From positions 1,801,332 through 1,865,331 of the forward strand of contig KL647306.1 in assembly GCA_000727475.1 (NCBI GenBank): DNA of 64,000 bases, written 5' to 3'. Below the pieces are notes generated by a model. That model saw only the letters and a program-made list of their open reading frames with translations. It searched no databases and was not told where the DNA came from. Source of the DNA: Sarcocystis neurona (Eukaryota; Apicomplexa; Conoidasida; Eucoccidiorida; Sarcocystidae). Position 1 is the stretch's first letter. The number at the start of each line of letters is the position of its first letter. A program made the position numbers and the translations under genes. Of this stretch, positions 12,401-27,400 are shown piece after piece.

Positions 12401-15400
12401 GAGGAGACGCGAAGAGAGCGCCGAGACACGTGGCAACACCAGACATTTTTTCACAGGTACGCAGGTGACGGCAGAGTCAGAAATGTACGTACACGTGCGC
12501 TCTCTGAAAAACGTGTCTCCTCCATACAGGTGCCGCTCTTCGACGAGCAGCGAAGGACAGAATGTTAATACAGGCGTATTCGTCGACATCTACATACATA
12601 CACATACGCAGGTGTACACATATATACACGCATATATACTTAAGTACACATAAAGATACGTAAATGGATATTGAGAAAGCTGTACGTATGTAGAGGCTGG
12701 GGGGAAGGAGGACGCGAATACGCGGAGAGACGCGTGGCGCAGAGACACGCCAGACGAGCGGAGTGTGGAAATGCGTTTGCTGGGGATTGGTAGCAAGTAG
12801 GGAAGAACCTGCTGCTGCAACGTTTATCCTACATATCTCTGTGTCTGTGGATGTGCAGAGTGACAGAGGGCTAAGGCACGAGGCTCCGAGAGACGCACGT
12901 GGACAGCCATCAATTCCGCTGTTCTCCTACATCACAAATGTATGCACACACAAGTAGAAGGAGGGAGAGAGACACAGGGAGGTGTGCGGTGTACGTACAC
13001 CTGAGTTGTGTAGGTGTGCGGTGCACGTACACCTGAGTTGTGTAGGTGTGCGGTGTACGTACACCTGAGTTGTGTAGGTGTGCGGTGTACGTACACCTGA
13101 GTTGTGTAGGTGTGCGGTGCACGTACACCTGAGTTGTGTAGGTGTGCGGTGCACGTACACCTGAGTTGTGTAGGTGTGCGGTGCACGTACACCTGAGTTG
13201 TGTAGGTGTGCGGTGTGCGTACACCTGAGTTGTGTAGGTGTGCGGTGTACGTACACCTGAGCTGTGAAGGGGTGCGGTAGACGTACACCGCAGCTGGGTG
13301 CGTGTGCGGCGTACGTACACTTGCGCTGGACAGGTGTGCGGTGTACGCACACCTGAGCAGGAAGAGCAATGCGGCAAATGTGTCTCGAGGCTGGCAAGAC
13401 ACACACACATAATTTCGTCGAACAAAATTACTTGTGAATATCGATCATAGCTCGCAGCATATCCATATGGTACGCGCTACCTTCCCCCCTAGTTATCTGC
13501 ACCAAACACACACACACACACACATATAGAACGACCAGCACACTTCAGTTCCGGAACTCGAACCTATACATACATATATACACAGATGCAGATACATAAA
13601 TATGCGTGTATATATATATATATATGAGTACACAGAGAGAGACATGCACATATATATATATATCCACACAAACACACACCCAGAGACACACACATACATA
13701 CATGTGTACATAGATATATGTATATACGTGTGTACATATATACCTACATGACACATATGTATATGAACAAAGAAGCATATGTATTTAAGTAGAAATACAG
13801 AGATGTGTATTTCGAAGAAGGCCAATCTGCACATAGATACGTTTTGCAATATATATACACACACACGTACAGTTCTACAAATCCATGCGTTTACATACAT
13901 ATATATATACAGACAGATAAATGTATATCTCTCCCTATATATAGATGTAAAGAGATGTAGATAGGTGTGAGTACAGAGAGGGTTCAATGAATATGTATGT
14001 ATATATACATACATTTATACACATATACGTTTGTCAAAACATATCTGCAGCAAGCTGAAAAGAAGCAGCAGCAGTCACCCCCCTTTGCAGAGACCCAACC
14101 AGCAGCAGCAGCGGAGGGAGGAGGAACAAAAGCCGCAGCACGGCAAGCAAGAGCAGCGCAAGCGGCCGAAAGAATCGCCGGGAGATGCAGCAGCGATAGG
14201 AGGAGCAGCACTGGCAGCAGAAATACCATTAGCAGTAACAGCAGCAGAACAGCAGCTGCGGGGACGGCAGCATCAGAAGGGGTCGCAGCAGAAGCAACAG
14301 CAGCATCAGGTGCAGCTGCAGACGCGGTGGAGAACGACATACAACAAAAAAAAGCACGCATGTCTGCCGCAGCAGAGGCATCCGTCACAGCAGCCACAAA
14401 GCAACCACCAGAAGCAGAGCAGCTGCAGCAACCGCACCAGCAGCAGCGAGGGAGAGAGAGGGACGCAGCAGCAACAGACCTACCGGCAGCAGCAGCAGCA
14501 GAACGCGCGGCAGCAACAGCAGGAGAAGCGGAAGCGCCGAGGGCAACAGAAGCAGCAGCAAGGGCAACAGCATTGAGAGAAGGAGCAGCAGGAGCAAGAG
14601 CCGAGGCAGCAGGAGCAAGAGCAGCAGCAGCAGCAGGGACAAGAGCAACAGCAGCAGCAGCGGCAACAGCCCGCAGCAGCAGGGGCGTGCGAAGCACAGA
14701 GTAGTACCTTGACAGCGTCGTAGTAGGTGGCATGTATCCAGCAGCTGTCGAAGCCGGCGCCGCCACGGTCGCAGACTCGGGGATCTTCGGGAGTAATTTC
14801 GGCAATCAGAACGTGCCGAGGGAACTTTTTATGTAGAAGGGAGGTGAGTTCCTGATCACGCCGCGTAGACATTTTCAACCGACAACTTTTTCGTATACTT
14901 GCCTCGTTATCAAGTGCGAGATGTGGACGTGCGAAGGAATTCATTTGCCCCGTCACACAGACGCATGCAGTTGACGCCGCTGTGGAAGAAGTCTACACAT
15001 TTCGAGCTGCCTCGTGGGTGGGTCACTCTTGGCAGATCTACGTTACTCATGCCTGTCTGTCTGTATGCATGTCTCGACGACTTTACACAAATGACAAATT
15101 TTACATACACACATGTAGATCTACGCGTGGAGACAAATCCTAGAGGTGGCGAAACTCCCACGTAATAGACACTCGTATGTATGTACGTATGTTCGTATAT
15201 AGGCGTGAGGACAGCGTTGTGCATGCGCATGCCCCAAGTGCATGTGTATCTTAAACATATATATATATGTAAAGGAAGAGACAGCTAGGTCTAAATAATC
15301 TACTTCCCGCAAAGATTGACAAAAAAAGAAAGACGCAAAGGAGGAGATTCCCCACTTCCCACAACGTCCCGCTTTGAGACATATATGTCTTCCCTCGTTC

Positions 15401-18400
15401 TCAGGCATTACATACACACACATACGCACACACATACAGCAGAAATATTCATGCGCCCACAAATAAACAAATACATACAAACACAAATATACATGCATAT
15501 ATAGCATACATGTAAGACATATATATATATCCACTTACAAATAAACAAGTACACCTATACATATATTATGTGATATATACATGTATTCCCGTACGAGTAA
15601 ATAAAAACATATATACAAGTAAATATACATATGTGTAATATATGTATATATCTATATCCTTTTAGAAGTGAACAAGTGAATTAATCCACCTATATATACA
15701 GACAGAGAAACGTGGAGATGTGTGTTTGTGCGGGGTGGAAGGGAGAGGGAAATTCACGAAGTAATTCACAAACACGCATACCCACACGTGGATGCGATAC
15801 ACACATGTTTATATATATGTGGACGGGGAGACGCGCAGGTTTGTGTGTGCTAAGGACTCTGGCGGCAAGTCCGTCTCCTGTTCCCGCTTCAAGTGAAGCC
15901 GAACGGACCAGCAAACCCGGCGGTTGCTGCTATTCGCGAGGAGATGCGTTGCTGGCCACTGCAGCGAGCTGCTGCATGCGCCCCGCAAGTAGACGCGCGG
16001 GTTCCTGCGGGCGCGCCCGCTTCAAGAGAACGTGCGAGGGCTCGGGCAGGACGTTCAGCATGCAGACGCATGCATGCGGCAGAGACAGGCCCACCCACGA
16101 AGCAGCATGGAGGACGTTCAGAGAGAGAAACTCGCAAGGGAAGCCGAAACACAGAGCTCGAGAAGGTGCGTCGAGACACGCGCGCATGCAGATTGTAATA
16201 CACCCGCGCGTATACGCGGAGGAGACACACGTAGACACATACACACACACGTGTGCGTATATATACATATATGTCCACACACATACACATGCGCGTATAT
16301 ACACGCTCGTACACATATATATATAGACGTATAAAGACACGCACGTATACCCACCCCCTCACACAGACCTGTACATATATATGTGTCGAACGTGCGGATT
16401 GATTTATCTCTATATATACATGGATTCAAAGGCACGTATATAGAGGCACGCAGACGTATACGTATATGTAGTATGCAGACGTATGTATTGACACATGTGT
16501 GTATGTGTGCCCGCCTACACGTAGACAGAGGGACATATTCACACGTAAAGAAACAATATATATGGTCCCGTCCGGTCCCGTCCGGTCCCGTCCGTACATA
16601 CACATACGTACATACAGACAGACATGTACGTCCACATATATGAATGTACGGGTTTCCTCGGCGACCGTGGCTGAGCGAGGCCTGCATTGGTCCCGAGCAC
16701 TTTCGATGTGTGTGTCGAAGAATGATAGGAGAGGGATATATTTGCCTCAAGGATGACAGCTTCCCTACGCCCACCATCAGCGACCAACTCAGAGACTGCA
16801 GGGACGAAAATATGCATGCACCCATCCACAGACAGTTGCGCATGCAAACCGGGACACGCGCGCACATGTGTGTATGTATCTATCTATCTATATATCTACA
16901 CATACCCATAATCTTCCCTGAACTCCCTTGTTTACGTATATGAATGTGTTGGTTGATTACCATCGCGTACATATATATATGTACGCATATATATATGTGT
17001 CCGTAGACACACATACATCCACATAGAGAGTAGACGCCTTTTCACAGACTGATGACATGTCTGTAGTCTACATTTGTACATATATATTTCAATATATACG
17101 CACCCGTATACGGACGTCCTACGCATCGTTGTTGCGCCCTCTATTTCTCTCTACAGAGACAACCTACACATACATACGAATACTCGCAAAGGCTCAGACA
17201 GCAGAGACATACGTACGTAACCCACGTACACATATATTTAAATACCCAGCAGCAGACATGCGTACACGTCCATATACATATATGTATTTGTAGCTCTGTT
17301 TACGTGAATTTACAAATGTCTGCACTCGTACGTAGACTGCCGCGTGTATAGGGACAAGTTTTGTGTGCGACTGCTTCCCCGGGTGCATGTTGTACACTTC
17401 GCGGTATATGTGTGTGTGTGTGTGTGCATGCACACGTCGTTGAATTTCTTCTTCTCTTCTCTGCAGGCGTCTTCGTCTTCGTAGTAAACGAGAAGCATGA
17501 ATGTTCTCGTGTTCGCATGTATGCATGTATGCATGTATGCATGTATGTGTGTGTGTGTGTGTGGAGGCAGGTGCTGCTCGCCAAGCGGAGGCCAGGACTC
17601 CAACAACTGCATGCGGAAGCCTGCGGGCTTGGGTGGCCTATCTCTCAAATTTCCCCCCCTCCCCCCACCCCTGCCTTTTCCCCGCGAATTCCCCTTCCGT
17701 CCGTCCTCAGAAGTTCCATGCAGCGGGCACGCCCGAGGAACGACCGAAGCAGCAAAGGAAGCCAAAGCGCCGGCAGCACGGAGAAGAGGAAGCCTCAGGA
17801 GCAGCAGAAGGGGAGTCGACGAAAGCGGGGGGAAACAAGAGAAGACGACAGCAGAAGACGGAGGAAAAAAAAGAAGAAAAGGAAGGGAAGGCGGCGGCCC
17901 CCAAAAGGACGCAGGAACAGCCCGGGGGGAGAGAGACGGGCAGCAGAGAGACGGAGACACGGAGACAGGGAGACAGGGAGAAGGGAGGACGACAAGCGAG
18001 GAGACGACGAAGAAGAAGGACACGAAGAAGAGGCCGCCGGAAGACAAACGAGGAGGGAAGGGACTTCCTACTCGGAGCACATCTGGCGGAATGTTGTGGA
18101 CCGAATCCACGCGTAGTCCGTCCACTCTGCACCCGCCCACGTCATCCACACGTACACATACACACACACACACGCACGAAAGTATTTCTTCTTGATATTT
18201 GTCGCCAATTCGTTAGACAAACACACACACACACACATAAACTTCAGAAAGTAAATGGAAGCCTACAAATCAATAGCACACATATATGTGCATATGTGAT
18301 GTATTTATTTGTAGGTGGTGCAGAGACATATATATGTATATATGTATAGGTAGATAGATAGACAGATATAAACAAAGGTGACGAATATAGATATATAGAT

Positions 18401-21400
18401 AGGGATAGATATATAGATAGATATATACACATATATATTTATAGATAGATGAATAGATGTGTATACGAAGTGCGCCAGTGCAAGTAGTATGACGCATGCA
18501 GCTGCACACAAATTGACAGACGTGTGAAATCACTCAAGTCGTGTTACACATACACAGACATATATCTTCATATATATATTGTACCGCGTATCAAGGGTTG
18601 TATATATATACGTATGACAAATGTGTATACATGTATGTGTTATAGGTGTGTTGCACCTCTGTTTCAAGTACATATATACATGTGAATATTTTAGAGATGC
18701 ATACACCGGTATATATCGCCGGAAAATCTATCTATCTATCTACAACTCTATCCTACATATATATAGAGAGAGACCATACATACTCTGTATATGGATCAGT
18801 AAGATATGTATCTGCCTATTGATCTTCCTGAATATCTATCTTGCATCCCTCCATACTCTGTATCGCATGTATACATACATATAACTATATACATATATAC
18901 ACCAGTGGGAAATCTATCTATCTTATATATATGTATTTACACACATGTATGTATGTATGTACGTAGTATGTATGCATGTATGTTATGTATGCGGGTGTGT
19001 ATGGTATGCATGTGATGTATGTATGTACGTACGTATGTGTGGAATGGACGCATGGATGTAATGTATGTGTATGTATGTATACTCTATACCACACCTGCAC
19101 GTATGTTTAACTCTCTACATATGTGTATAATGGAAACACAGGTACGTAAATGAAGTATGCGTATATGCGGGTCACCGCGTAAGTGAGGTTTTGTATGTAT
19201 TTCATAGTAGGGACAGATATATTACCACGGCTGCGCAGTAGAAGTTCGTTTTCAGCGAAGGTATCTATCTATCCATCTATATGCGCAAGCGTACGCCCAT
19301 GCTATTTAATATATATATACACATGGAGAGAAAAAAAGAGAGCAGAAGTTCCTCCCGCGCAAGCACCTGCATGTGTGCATGCAACAAAATAAGTGTACGT
19401 AGAAGACACATGATTTGGTCGGGGTGGGAGGTCACTCCCATATACAAGCGCGTGCAGAACTACGTCCGCACTACCGACACAGCGAGGACAGCAGGCAGCA
19501 AGATCGCATGCACCAGCAGCCTTCCGTGCGGCGGCAGCGACATCGCACGTCCTGATCAGGTGTATGCTGAGGGCTGCAAGCAGTGACGAAAGAGTACTAT
19601 ACAGCAGCAGTGCATGCAGCAGCATGACAACAAGGGAAATAGGCAGCAGCAATGCATGTGGCAGTCGGTGTGGATGCAGCAGCAGAATGCAGGCAGCAGA
19701 CATGCACGCGGCAGGAACCGGCACAGCAGAAATCCATGCAGCAGGGACGCAAGCACCAGGAGCGCATGCAACGAAAGTGCATGCAACAAAAATGCATGCA
19801 GCAAGAACGCATGCAGCAGGCAAGTGCCTTTTCGCCCCGCAAGATGAGGGAGTCAGCTCAGCGGCACCAGCAGCGGCGGCTAGCCGAGAAGCACGAGTTT
19901 CACTTCTAAAAGTGCAGAAGAAGCTGCACGCAGCCAAGGAAGCCGCAGCGGCAGGACGCTCAGGATTGTGTAGAGACAATGAGAAGCACAACGCGTAGGC
20001 AGCCACTCCCACACGTACACGAATATATCAGTGTTTCTGTAGAGAGACAGAGGAGAAGAAGAAGAGAACTCGGCGGCGAAGCGGAGAAGTACAAGTGACT
20101 AAAACAAGGGGACGAAGCAGCAGCGATACGGCACGCGGCAGCAGAGAGAACGCACGCATGGAGGAGAAGCTGCAACGGCGAAAAAGCAGTGCTGTCAAGC
20201 TACACACATTACTGCAGCGCACACAGAAGTGTTCCGCGCAGCAGCCAGGAAGACACGCATGCAACAGCGGCTGCATAAAATTCAGCAGGTCTATTTTGCA
20301 TGCAGCAGAAATCGGCAACTGCCGCCACCGTAGTGGAGACGCGGAAAAGGGAAAGGGACATAGGAACAGCAGCGCCTGGGGGTGCGGCAGAAAGAGTTGC
20401 AGCAGCAGCAGGAGCCAGGCATGCCGCTGCAAGCCATAGGTGCAGCGTCAACAGGTTGAGAGGAAGCAGCAGGAAGTGCAGGAGCAGTAGCAGGCAGCAA
20501 GACCGACCCCGAGAATCCCAGGCAGCAGCCGCGTAAATCGCTCGCATGGCTAGCTGGCGCACAGCAAGACGCAGGCGGCAGCAAGACACAAGCAGCACCA
20601 AGACGCAGGCAGCAGCCGACGCGGGGCAGCAGGATGGTGCATGCAGGACAGCACCGCCGTGCTCACGCGAGGTCCAGCAGGTCTACAAAGCAGTGCGCTT
20701 ACTTGTACTCGTCAATAAAGCGAGCAGCTGCATGCAGAACCATTTGTCGGACCTGCTGCTTCTGAAAAGCAAACTTCCTTCCCCACCCTGTGTCTCCTCC
20801 GCCTTCGAAGTAAATGCCGCCGCTGTTGTCCTTCCCATATCTAATCACACGGGTCGCAGCAGCACCAGTAGCAGCAACAGTAACATCCGCTGCGGCGCTA
20901 GCAGCAAAATCAAGGAAAGTAGCAGCAGGAGCAGCAACAGCAGCAGCAGCAGCGACACAAACAGAGAGAGGAGCAACAGTAGCAGCCGTGGCAGCGGCGC
21001 AAAGTGCGAACAGCATGAGCAAGGGCCGTAGACAGAGTCTTCCGGCGGGTTGGCCTGCAGCATCTGCACGCGCGCGCAGCAGGCCTCGTCATCTCCTGCG
21101 CAGGTATTGTGGCGCCGGAGGGCCAGGAGTTGCTGGCCGCCGCATTTCTTTAGTGCGTTCGAACAAAGAAAGGGAAAGACAAGTTTTTGTGAGTGCACGT
21201 GGTAGACAGATGCGTGCACCTCGGGAGACCGAGACAAATAGATTTGTTTGTGACTGCTGTATACACGCATGCTTGTTTGTCTACATCTGCGTACACACAC
21301 ATATATATATGCATGCGGCAGGAGGAGACAGGACACTCCCCTGCCCGCGGTGGGGCGCCAGTCTCCTCGGAGACGCTTGTCTCCTTTTCGCGAGGATTTC

Positions 21401-24400
21401 CTGGATCCACCTTCTCTGTGCACGCATGTGCGCGTGGAGAGAGACGGGAGGAAACCAGCAGGGAAGCGACCAAGGCGATCAGAGACGACGAGACAACGAG
21501 AAGAGGACAGAGACGAAGCAAGAGGCTAGACGGCAGAGAAAAGAGAGGAAAAGGCACTCCAGAGCGCTTCTCCTTTTCCTTTTCTACTGCACGGGTCGCG
21601 CTGAGATGCACGCCCCCACAACAGCGGCCAGCAGTTCTTGCTGCGCCCTCAGTAAGAGAGACGCCTGCTGCGCATGCAGCGCCGGGTGAAAGGCGATGGA
21701 AAAGTAAAAAACGACTTTCCCATGCATGCAGACGCGTGTGCACTGCTTCGAGCAGTAAAAATAAGCTTCTCTGCCGTAGACCATCGGACGCACGTCTTCA
21801 AGGCTTTAGCCTTGTAGAGACCCACTTCTTTGTGTAGCGCGCTCGTGCCCTGTCCGTCTTTCTTCCTCTCTTCCTTTTCGTGTCTCCCTCCCTCTCCCAC
21901 ACAAACGCGAGGCCGAATTTCTTCTGCATGTGACAGAGATGTTCGTCGTGTACGTCTTTCTCTGCGGATCGTCTTCGACTTCTTCTCTACACATGCACGC
22001 AGAAATACCGAAGGAACACACACGCGCGTATACCCCTCCAGATGTATATCCACAGACACACGTGTGGCTGTCCCTCTCTCCATCCCTTCATGCGTGTGTG
22101 TACACCCACATACACACACCCATATATATACTTGTAGACTCACACACACACACATAGACAGACCGATACACTCACACATATATATTGTGGCCAGAAGTTC
22201 TTCTTCACAGATTTGCATGCGCACGTTCTTGTGTGTCGAGTAGTGCCCAGGAGAGAAAGAGAGAATCTCTCGTTCGAAAATGCGCTGTAAAGCGGTGCGT
22301 TCCTTTCCGGTGGGGATCTTCCTCCACCGTCCTCTGTCTCGGCCTCCCTTCGCGAGGCTGTCCCGCACACGTATATACACATATAGAGACTGTGTGTGTG
22401 CAGCAGGACTGTGTGGGGCTGTGTTTCCTCGTCGGGTGCAGCACGAGTTGCCGGTGCATGCACTTCTCCCTGCTGCGGGACGGCCCGGCCGGCGCTTACC
22501 CGTCCCAGTTCCACAGGGAATTCAATTTCGAGCTCCCGTGGTTGAGGACCACGTCCAGGATCACCTGGCGGTGCACGCGCAGCATGTTGCTAAGGTGTGT
22601 GAGAAGACGCAGCAGCAGCCCTTCTCCCTCTATCTGTTACGAGTCTCTCGCTGTCTCCCTCGTGCATGCGCATGCGTACATGCCCGCACGTACCGAGCCG
22701 GCGACAAGCCGACCGAGAAAGGTCACCCTTTCTAGGGAGACAGAGCAAGATTCGCAACTTCGCTTATAAATCTCTCCTTCTGCAGCTCTCCTGCAGTCGT
22801 CTACCCGAATAATACACAAGGGGGGGGAGCAACCTGGGAGAGAGACAGCTGTTGCCCTCTCCTTTACTTCCCCCCTGCACACCCCTGCATGTGTTGTAAG
22901 TTCCCTCGAGTCTCTCCCTTTCTTTATCGCCTGGGCATATATGTATGAACCGATTCGATACGACGTAAACCAAGTTGTCCTCTCCTTCTCATCCTCCTTC
23001 TCGGATACAAAACAGGCTGTTTTGTCTCTCTCTGTCTCTCACCCTGCATGCATATATATATGCAAGCAAGTTGCTATCGGTCTCTTCTCCCTATCTCAGC
23101 TACTCACGCACATGTATGAGTAGGTGATTTTGGCTATGGAACGTTGCTTTCTCTTTTTCTCTCTGTCTGTCTCTCTTGACTTCCCTTTCTCTACTACGTG
23201 TATATATACAAGTCGCCACTTGTTTTCCCGTTCCCTGTATATAGGGAGACCACACGCGCACTTCCCGGTGTCGGAAGAGGGTACCGCCACCTACGCAGCC
23301 GCACGCGTGCGCGTCTCTGCAGGCCAGGTAGTGAAATATATACGGAAACAGAGAGAAGGGGGACGGAAGAGAGACAGAGGGAGACGAAGAGAGAAACGGA
23401 GAGGGAGACGAAACAGAGAGGAGGAGACGGAGAGAGACACGGAGACGGAGAGAGACACGGAGACGGAGACGCACTCACATACGGAGAGGGAGGGGCCGAT
23501 TCACAGAGAGACGGAGGAACAGAGAGACAACGGAATCCACAAACACACAGACACAGAAGTACAGACAGACAGCCAGAGAGACACGTACGGGGAGACGGCG
23601 AGGGAGACACGTGCGGAGAGACGGAGACAGGGAGAGACACACGTACGGAGAGACAGAGACAGAGGGAGACACGCACGGAGAGACAGAGACAGAGACACAC
23701 GTACGGGGAGACGGAGACAGAGAGAGACACGTACGGTGAGGGACAGGGACATGTACGCAGAGAGACAGGGAGAGAGACGTACGGAGAGACAGGGAGAGAG
23801 ACGTACGGAGAGACAGAGACAGAGACACCTAGGGAGAGACGGAGACATGTACGGAGAGACAGAGAGACACACGCACTGAAACAGAGACAGAGACACGTAC
23901 GGAGAGATAGAGGGAGGCACGTACGGAGACACAGCGAGAGAGATACATACGGGGAGACAGGGAGAGACACGTACGGAGAGAGAGGGAGACACGTACGGAG
24001 AGAGAGGGACAGCTACAGATAGAAGCAGGAGAGACGCGGTCGCAGGATACGGGGCCTGGACAGGCGCTGCTGCCAGTTGTTTGTGCCGAGCCATCCTACG
24101 CGTGTGCAGCTGATCGTTTCTGCTGGTGGATCTCCTCTTTTGCCGCCGGCCTCTCCCCTCTGCTGCTCTTCTCTCTTCCCGCGCACACGCACGTCCACAC
24201 ACGCGTACACACAGACACGTACACACACGTGCTGGCCTTCCTTGGTCCCTGCAGCACGGGATTCTCTTCGCTTTCCTCTCTCTCTCCTCTATGTCTGTGC
24301 GGGCCTCTGTGTCTGTGTCTGTGTGTGTATGTCCACACGTAACCCCACACACAAATATACGGAGAAATGCGTGTGCGCAGAGGCCTCGGCGGGCACGTTT

Positions 24401-27400
24401 ATTGATTCTCTGTGCTAGGGCCTGGTGTGAACCTGTGCAGGCGCTTGCAGACCTCTTCTCCGTCCTCTCTCTACGTGTGCGTGCGTCTGCAGACGTATGT
24501 ATGGAGGAGACGCACACAGAGAAGCAGAGATTCATACACGTACACACACACACACACAGCGCAAGAGGGGAGGAGACGCGCGGCAGCATGCTGCTGTGGG
24601 CCTGCGCAGACAGGCTGCAAGTGTTTTTCCCTTCATTGCAGGCGCCGGTGGGATAGGAGAGGGAAGGGGGGAAGGGGAGAGGCGGAAGACGAGACGGGCA
24701 AGGGGGGCAGTTTTGCCTACTGCCAGGCCTCTGCGGTGACACTCGTCGACGAGCTGCCGCAGCTGCAGCGGCGTGCCGTAGCCGCCGTGAGGCGCCATCA
24801 GCAGCCGTGGGTTGTAGCCCCACTCCCCGCCGAACTCTTGAACGGGGAGCAGTTCTATGGCAGTGAAATGCATCTCCTTGATGTAGTCCAGCTTCTCGAC
24901 AAGTTTTTCGAAGACGCTGTTGTTGAAGGCCCACACGCACAAAACAGCAGCAGCAAAGTGCGCCCGACCGCTACGACGGCGCACAGCAGCAGCGCACACC
25001 TGCGCCCGCCTCACGCACGAGCGTCCTCGCTTTTTCTCTTCTCTCTGTGAATGATCAAATATACCCAAGAGACAAAATTCTCACACGTACGAATACATAT
25101 ACACATGGACACCTGACAACTTCTTTAGTCTACAGGAAAGACCCGCCCGTCGTCCTAGTACATACGCGGCCATGCCTCGCTGTCTCTTTCTCTGCCCGTC
25201 CCTGTCTCCGTCTCTCCGTGTGTGCCTCTGTCTTTGTCCGCCTGTCTCCGTCTCTCTGTCTCACTGTCTCCGTCTATGTGTCTCTGTCTCTGTCTGTCTC
25301 CGTCTTTGTCTGCCTGTCCCTGTGTCTGTCTCTCCGTCTCTGTCTCCCTGTCTGTCTCCGTCTCCCTGTCTCTCTGCCTGCCCGTCTCCGTCTCTCCGCC
25401 TCTGTCTGTCTGCTCATATACATATATATGTGTGATTATAATATAGAGATACACGTATACATATATGTGCATTTATACTGTTGAGATACGCACGTGTATA
25501 TATGTATGGTATAGAGAGAGGCATGTATGTATATATGGGAGTGCTGACGTGTACTCTGGCTGAGGTCAGGGGGGGGGGCCATGTGAAGCAACGTGAAATT
25601 TCGTGTTTCTTGTGGAAGAGAAGTTCTTCACGTCATTTGCAACACACGTCGAAGAGATGTCCCTCGGTCTGCAGCAACAGACACAAATACACGTACCTCC
25701 TTATCCACTGCTGTGCAGCTGCGTCGATCTTCATATATAAACACGTCTTCTCCCCACACACATACTCGAAGTCATTCTCTCCAAATATCGATACAACTAC
25801 TGCGTCCATGTGTCTGGCCGTGTCTACATCTACCTATATATATATATATGTATATGTATGTGTCTCTGTCTGAATAACCTCTGTGTGTATGTCTATATCT
25901 TTATATATGTCCATATCTCTATACCCATTTTGTGTATATGTCAAGAAACCATATATATATATGTAAATGTTTATTTATATAAAATGCGTCTATACACATA
26001 TGTCTGTCTCGTCCTCGCTCTCTATATAGAGGTGCATATACATATGTGTATACATATATATATATATATATGCGACAAGATGTAGAAGTAACAGCAAGCA
26101 TACATTTGAAGTGTTACAGGTAAGCCGTTTTGTTTGTATTCAAGCATGTGGGTTGTTTCCTACGTGTTTATCTGTGTCCACATGCATAGATATATGTATG
26201 TAGGACGCGGATATACATACATAGATACGTTTACTCATAAAGAGCTACAGAGATATAACCGCTAAGAGACGTATGTATATTTATGTATGAGGAATGCTGT
26301 GATGGAGAACTCTCACGTCTTTCCTTCCTTTTCGTAGTTGACGAAGGTGCCTGGGTGAAGCTCGTAGATAATAAGACGATTCCACGTGACCGCAGCGGGA
26401 GGGTCGAACCTCCCACGCAAAGAAAGGGGATCCACCACATAACACGTCGACGAGCCGAAGTCTACTTGTCGAGCGTAAGGATCACCTGCAGCACCACCAG
26501 TAGCAGCAGCGACGGAAGTAGCAGCAGTAGCAGCAGCAACAGCAGTCGCGCAGCAGTAGCCGTCGCAGCGGAAGTGGCAGCAGTAGCCGTGGGAGTGGCT
26601 GCCGTAACAGGAGCAGCAGCAACAGCAGTCGCGGTCGCGCAGCAGCAGTAGCAGCAGCAGCAGTGGCAACCGCACGAGCAGGAGTAGCAGCAGCTACAGG
26701 AGTGGCAGAAGAATCAGCAGCGGCGGCAGCAGCATTCCCAGCAACATTTGCAGCAGCAATAGCAGCACCCACAACGAAAGCGTAGCACCCCTGCAGTAAC
26801 AGCAGCAGCAGCAGCAGTGGAAGTGGCAGCAGGAGCAGCAGTAGCAAGTGGAGCCGCAGTAGCGGGAGAAGCAGGAGCAGTAGGAGCAGCAGTAAAACTA
26901 GTAGAACTAGCTATAGCAGCAAGAACAGCAGCAGAAGCAGCAGTAGCAGCAGCGGTCGCAGCAGCAGTAGCAGCAGCGATAGCAGCAGCAGTTCCAGCAG
27001 CAGGAGTAGCAGCAGCAGCAGTCCCAGCAGCAGCAGTAGCAGGAGCAGCAGTAGGAGTGGCGGTAGCAGCAACAGCAGCAGCAACAGCGGCGGTTGCAGT
27101 TGTCGCGGCAATAGCAGCGGCTGTGGCAGGAGCCCGGTGGCGTCAGCCGTAGCTCTTGTACTGCACCGCCTTCTTTGCAGTAAGCGTTCTCTACACCTGC
27201 AGTTCTGTCTTTGTTTTTCGATCTTCTTCTCCTACTTTCCCTCCTTCTCTCTCTATGTTTGTTCTACGGGGCCTACAGAGAGAGATCTACAGAGCGGGCA
27301 CGCGAATGCTCGCAATAAACCGAGCGGCTCACTGCAACACGGTGCCCGTCGCACCTTCCTGGTTGGCCACTTGTATACTGCCCTGTCTATATACTTCTAT

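Noticed and set aside
12981..13364. CRISPR-like array of 32-bp repeats
   Set aside because: The units are directly head to tail with no unique spacers, and the genome is eukaryotic.
12910..13425. Three overlapping minus-strand ORFs of about 160-170 codons
   Set aside because: They are translations of the 32-bp minisatellite, which lacks stops in any minus frame.
13984..14805. Poly-Ala, poly-Gln and poly-Leu ORFs on both strands
   Set aside because: They arise from the CAG tract in a GH13 intron; all frames stay open because of the triplet period.
23501..24940. 479-codon minus-strand ORF rich in Ser, Leu and Val
   Set aside because: Most of it is the GAGACA repeat read on the other strand; it spans the end of GH13 intron 4 and runs through exon 4 in a different frame from the true exon.
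26283..27152. Ala/Val- and Ser-rich ORFs near 26.5-27.1 kb
   Set aside because: CAG-tract translations inside intron 2; only 26485-26317 on the minus strand is coding.
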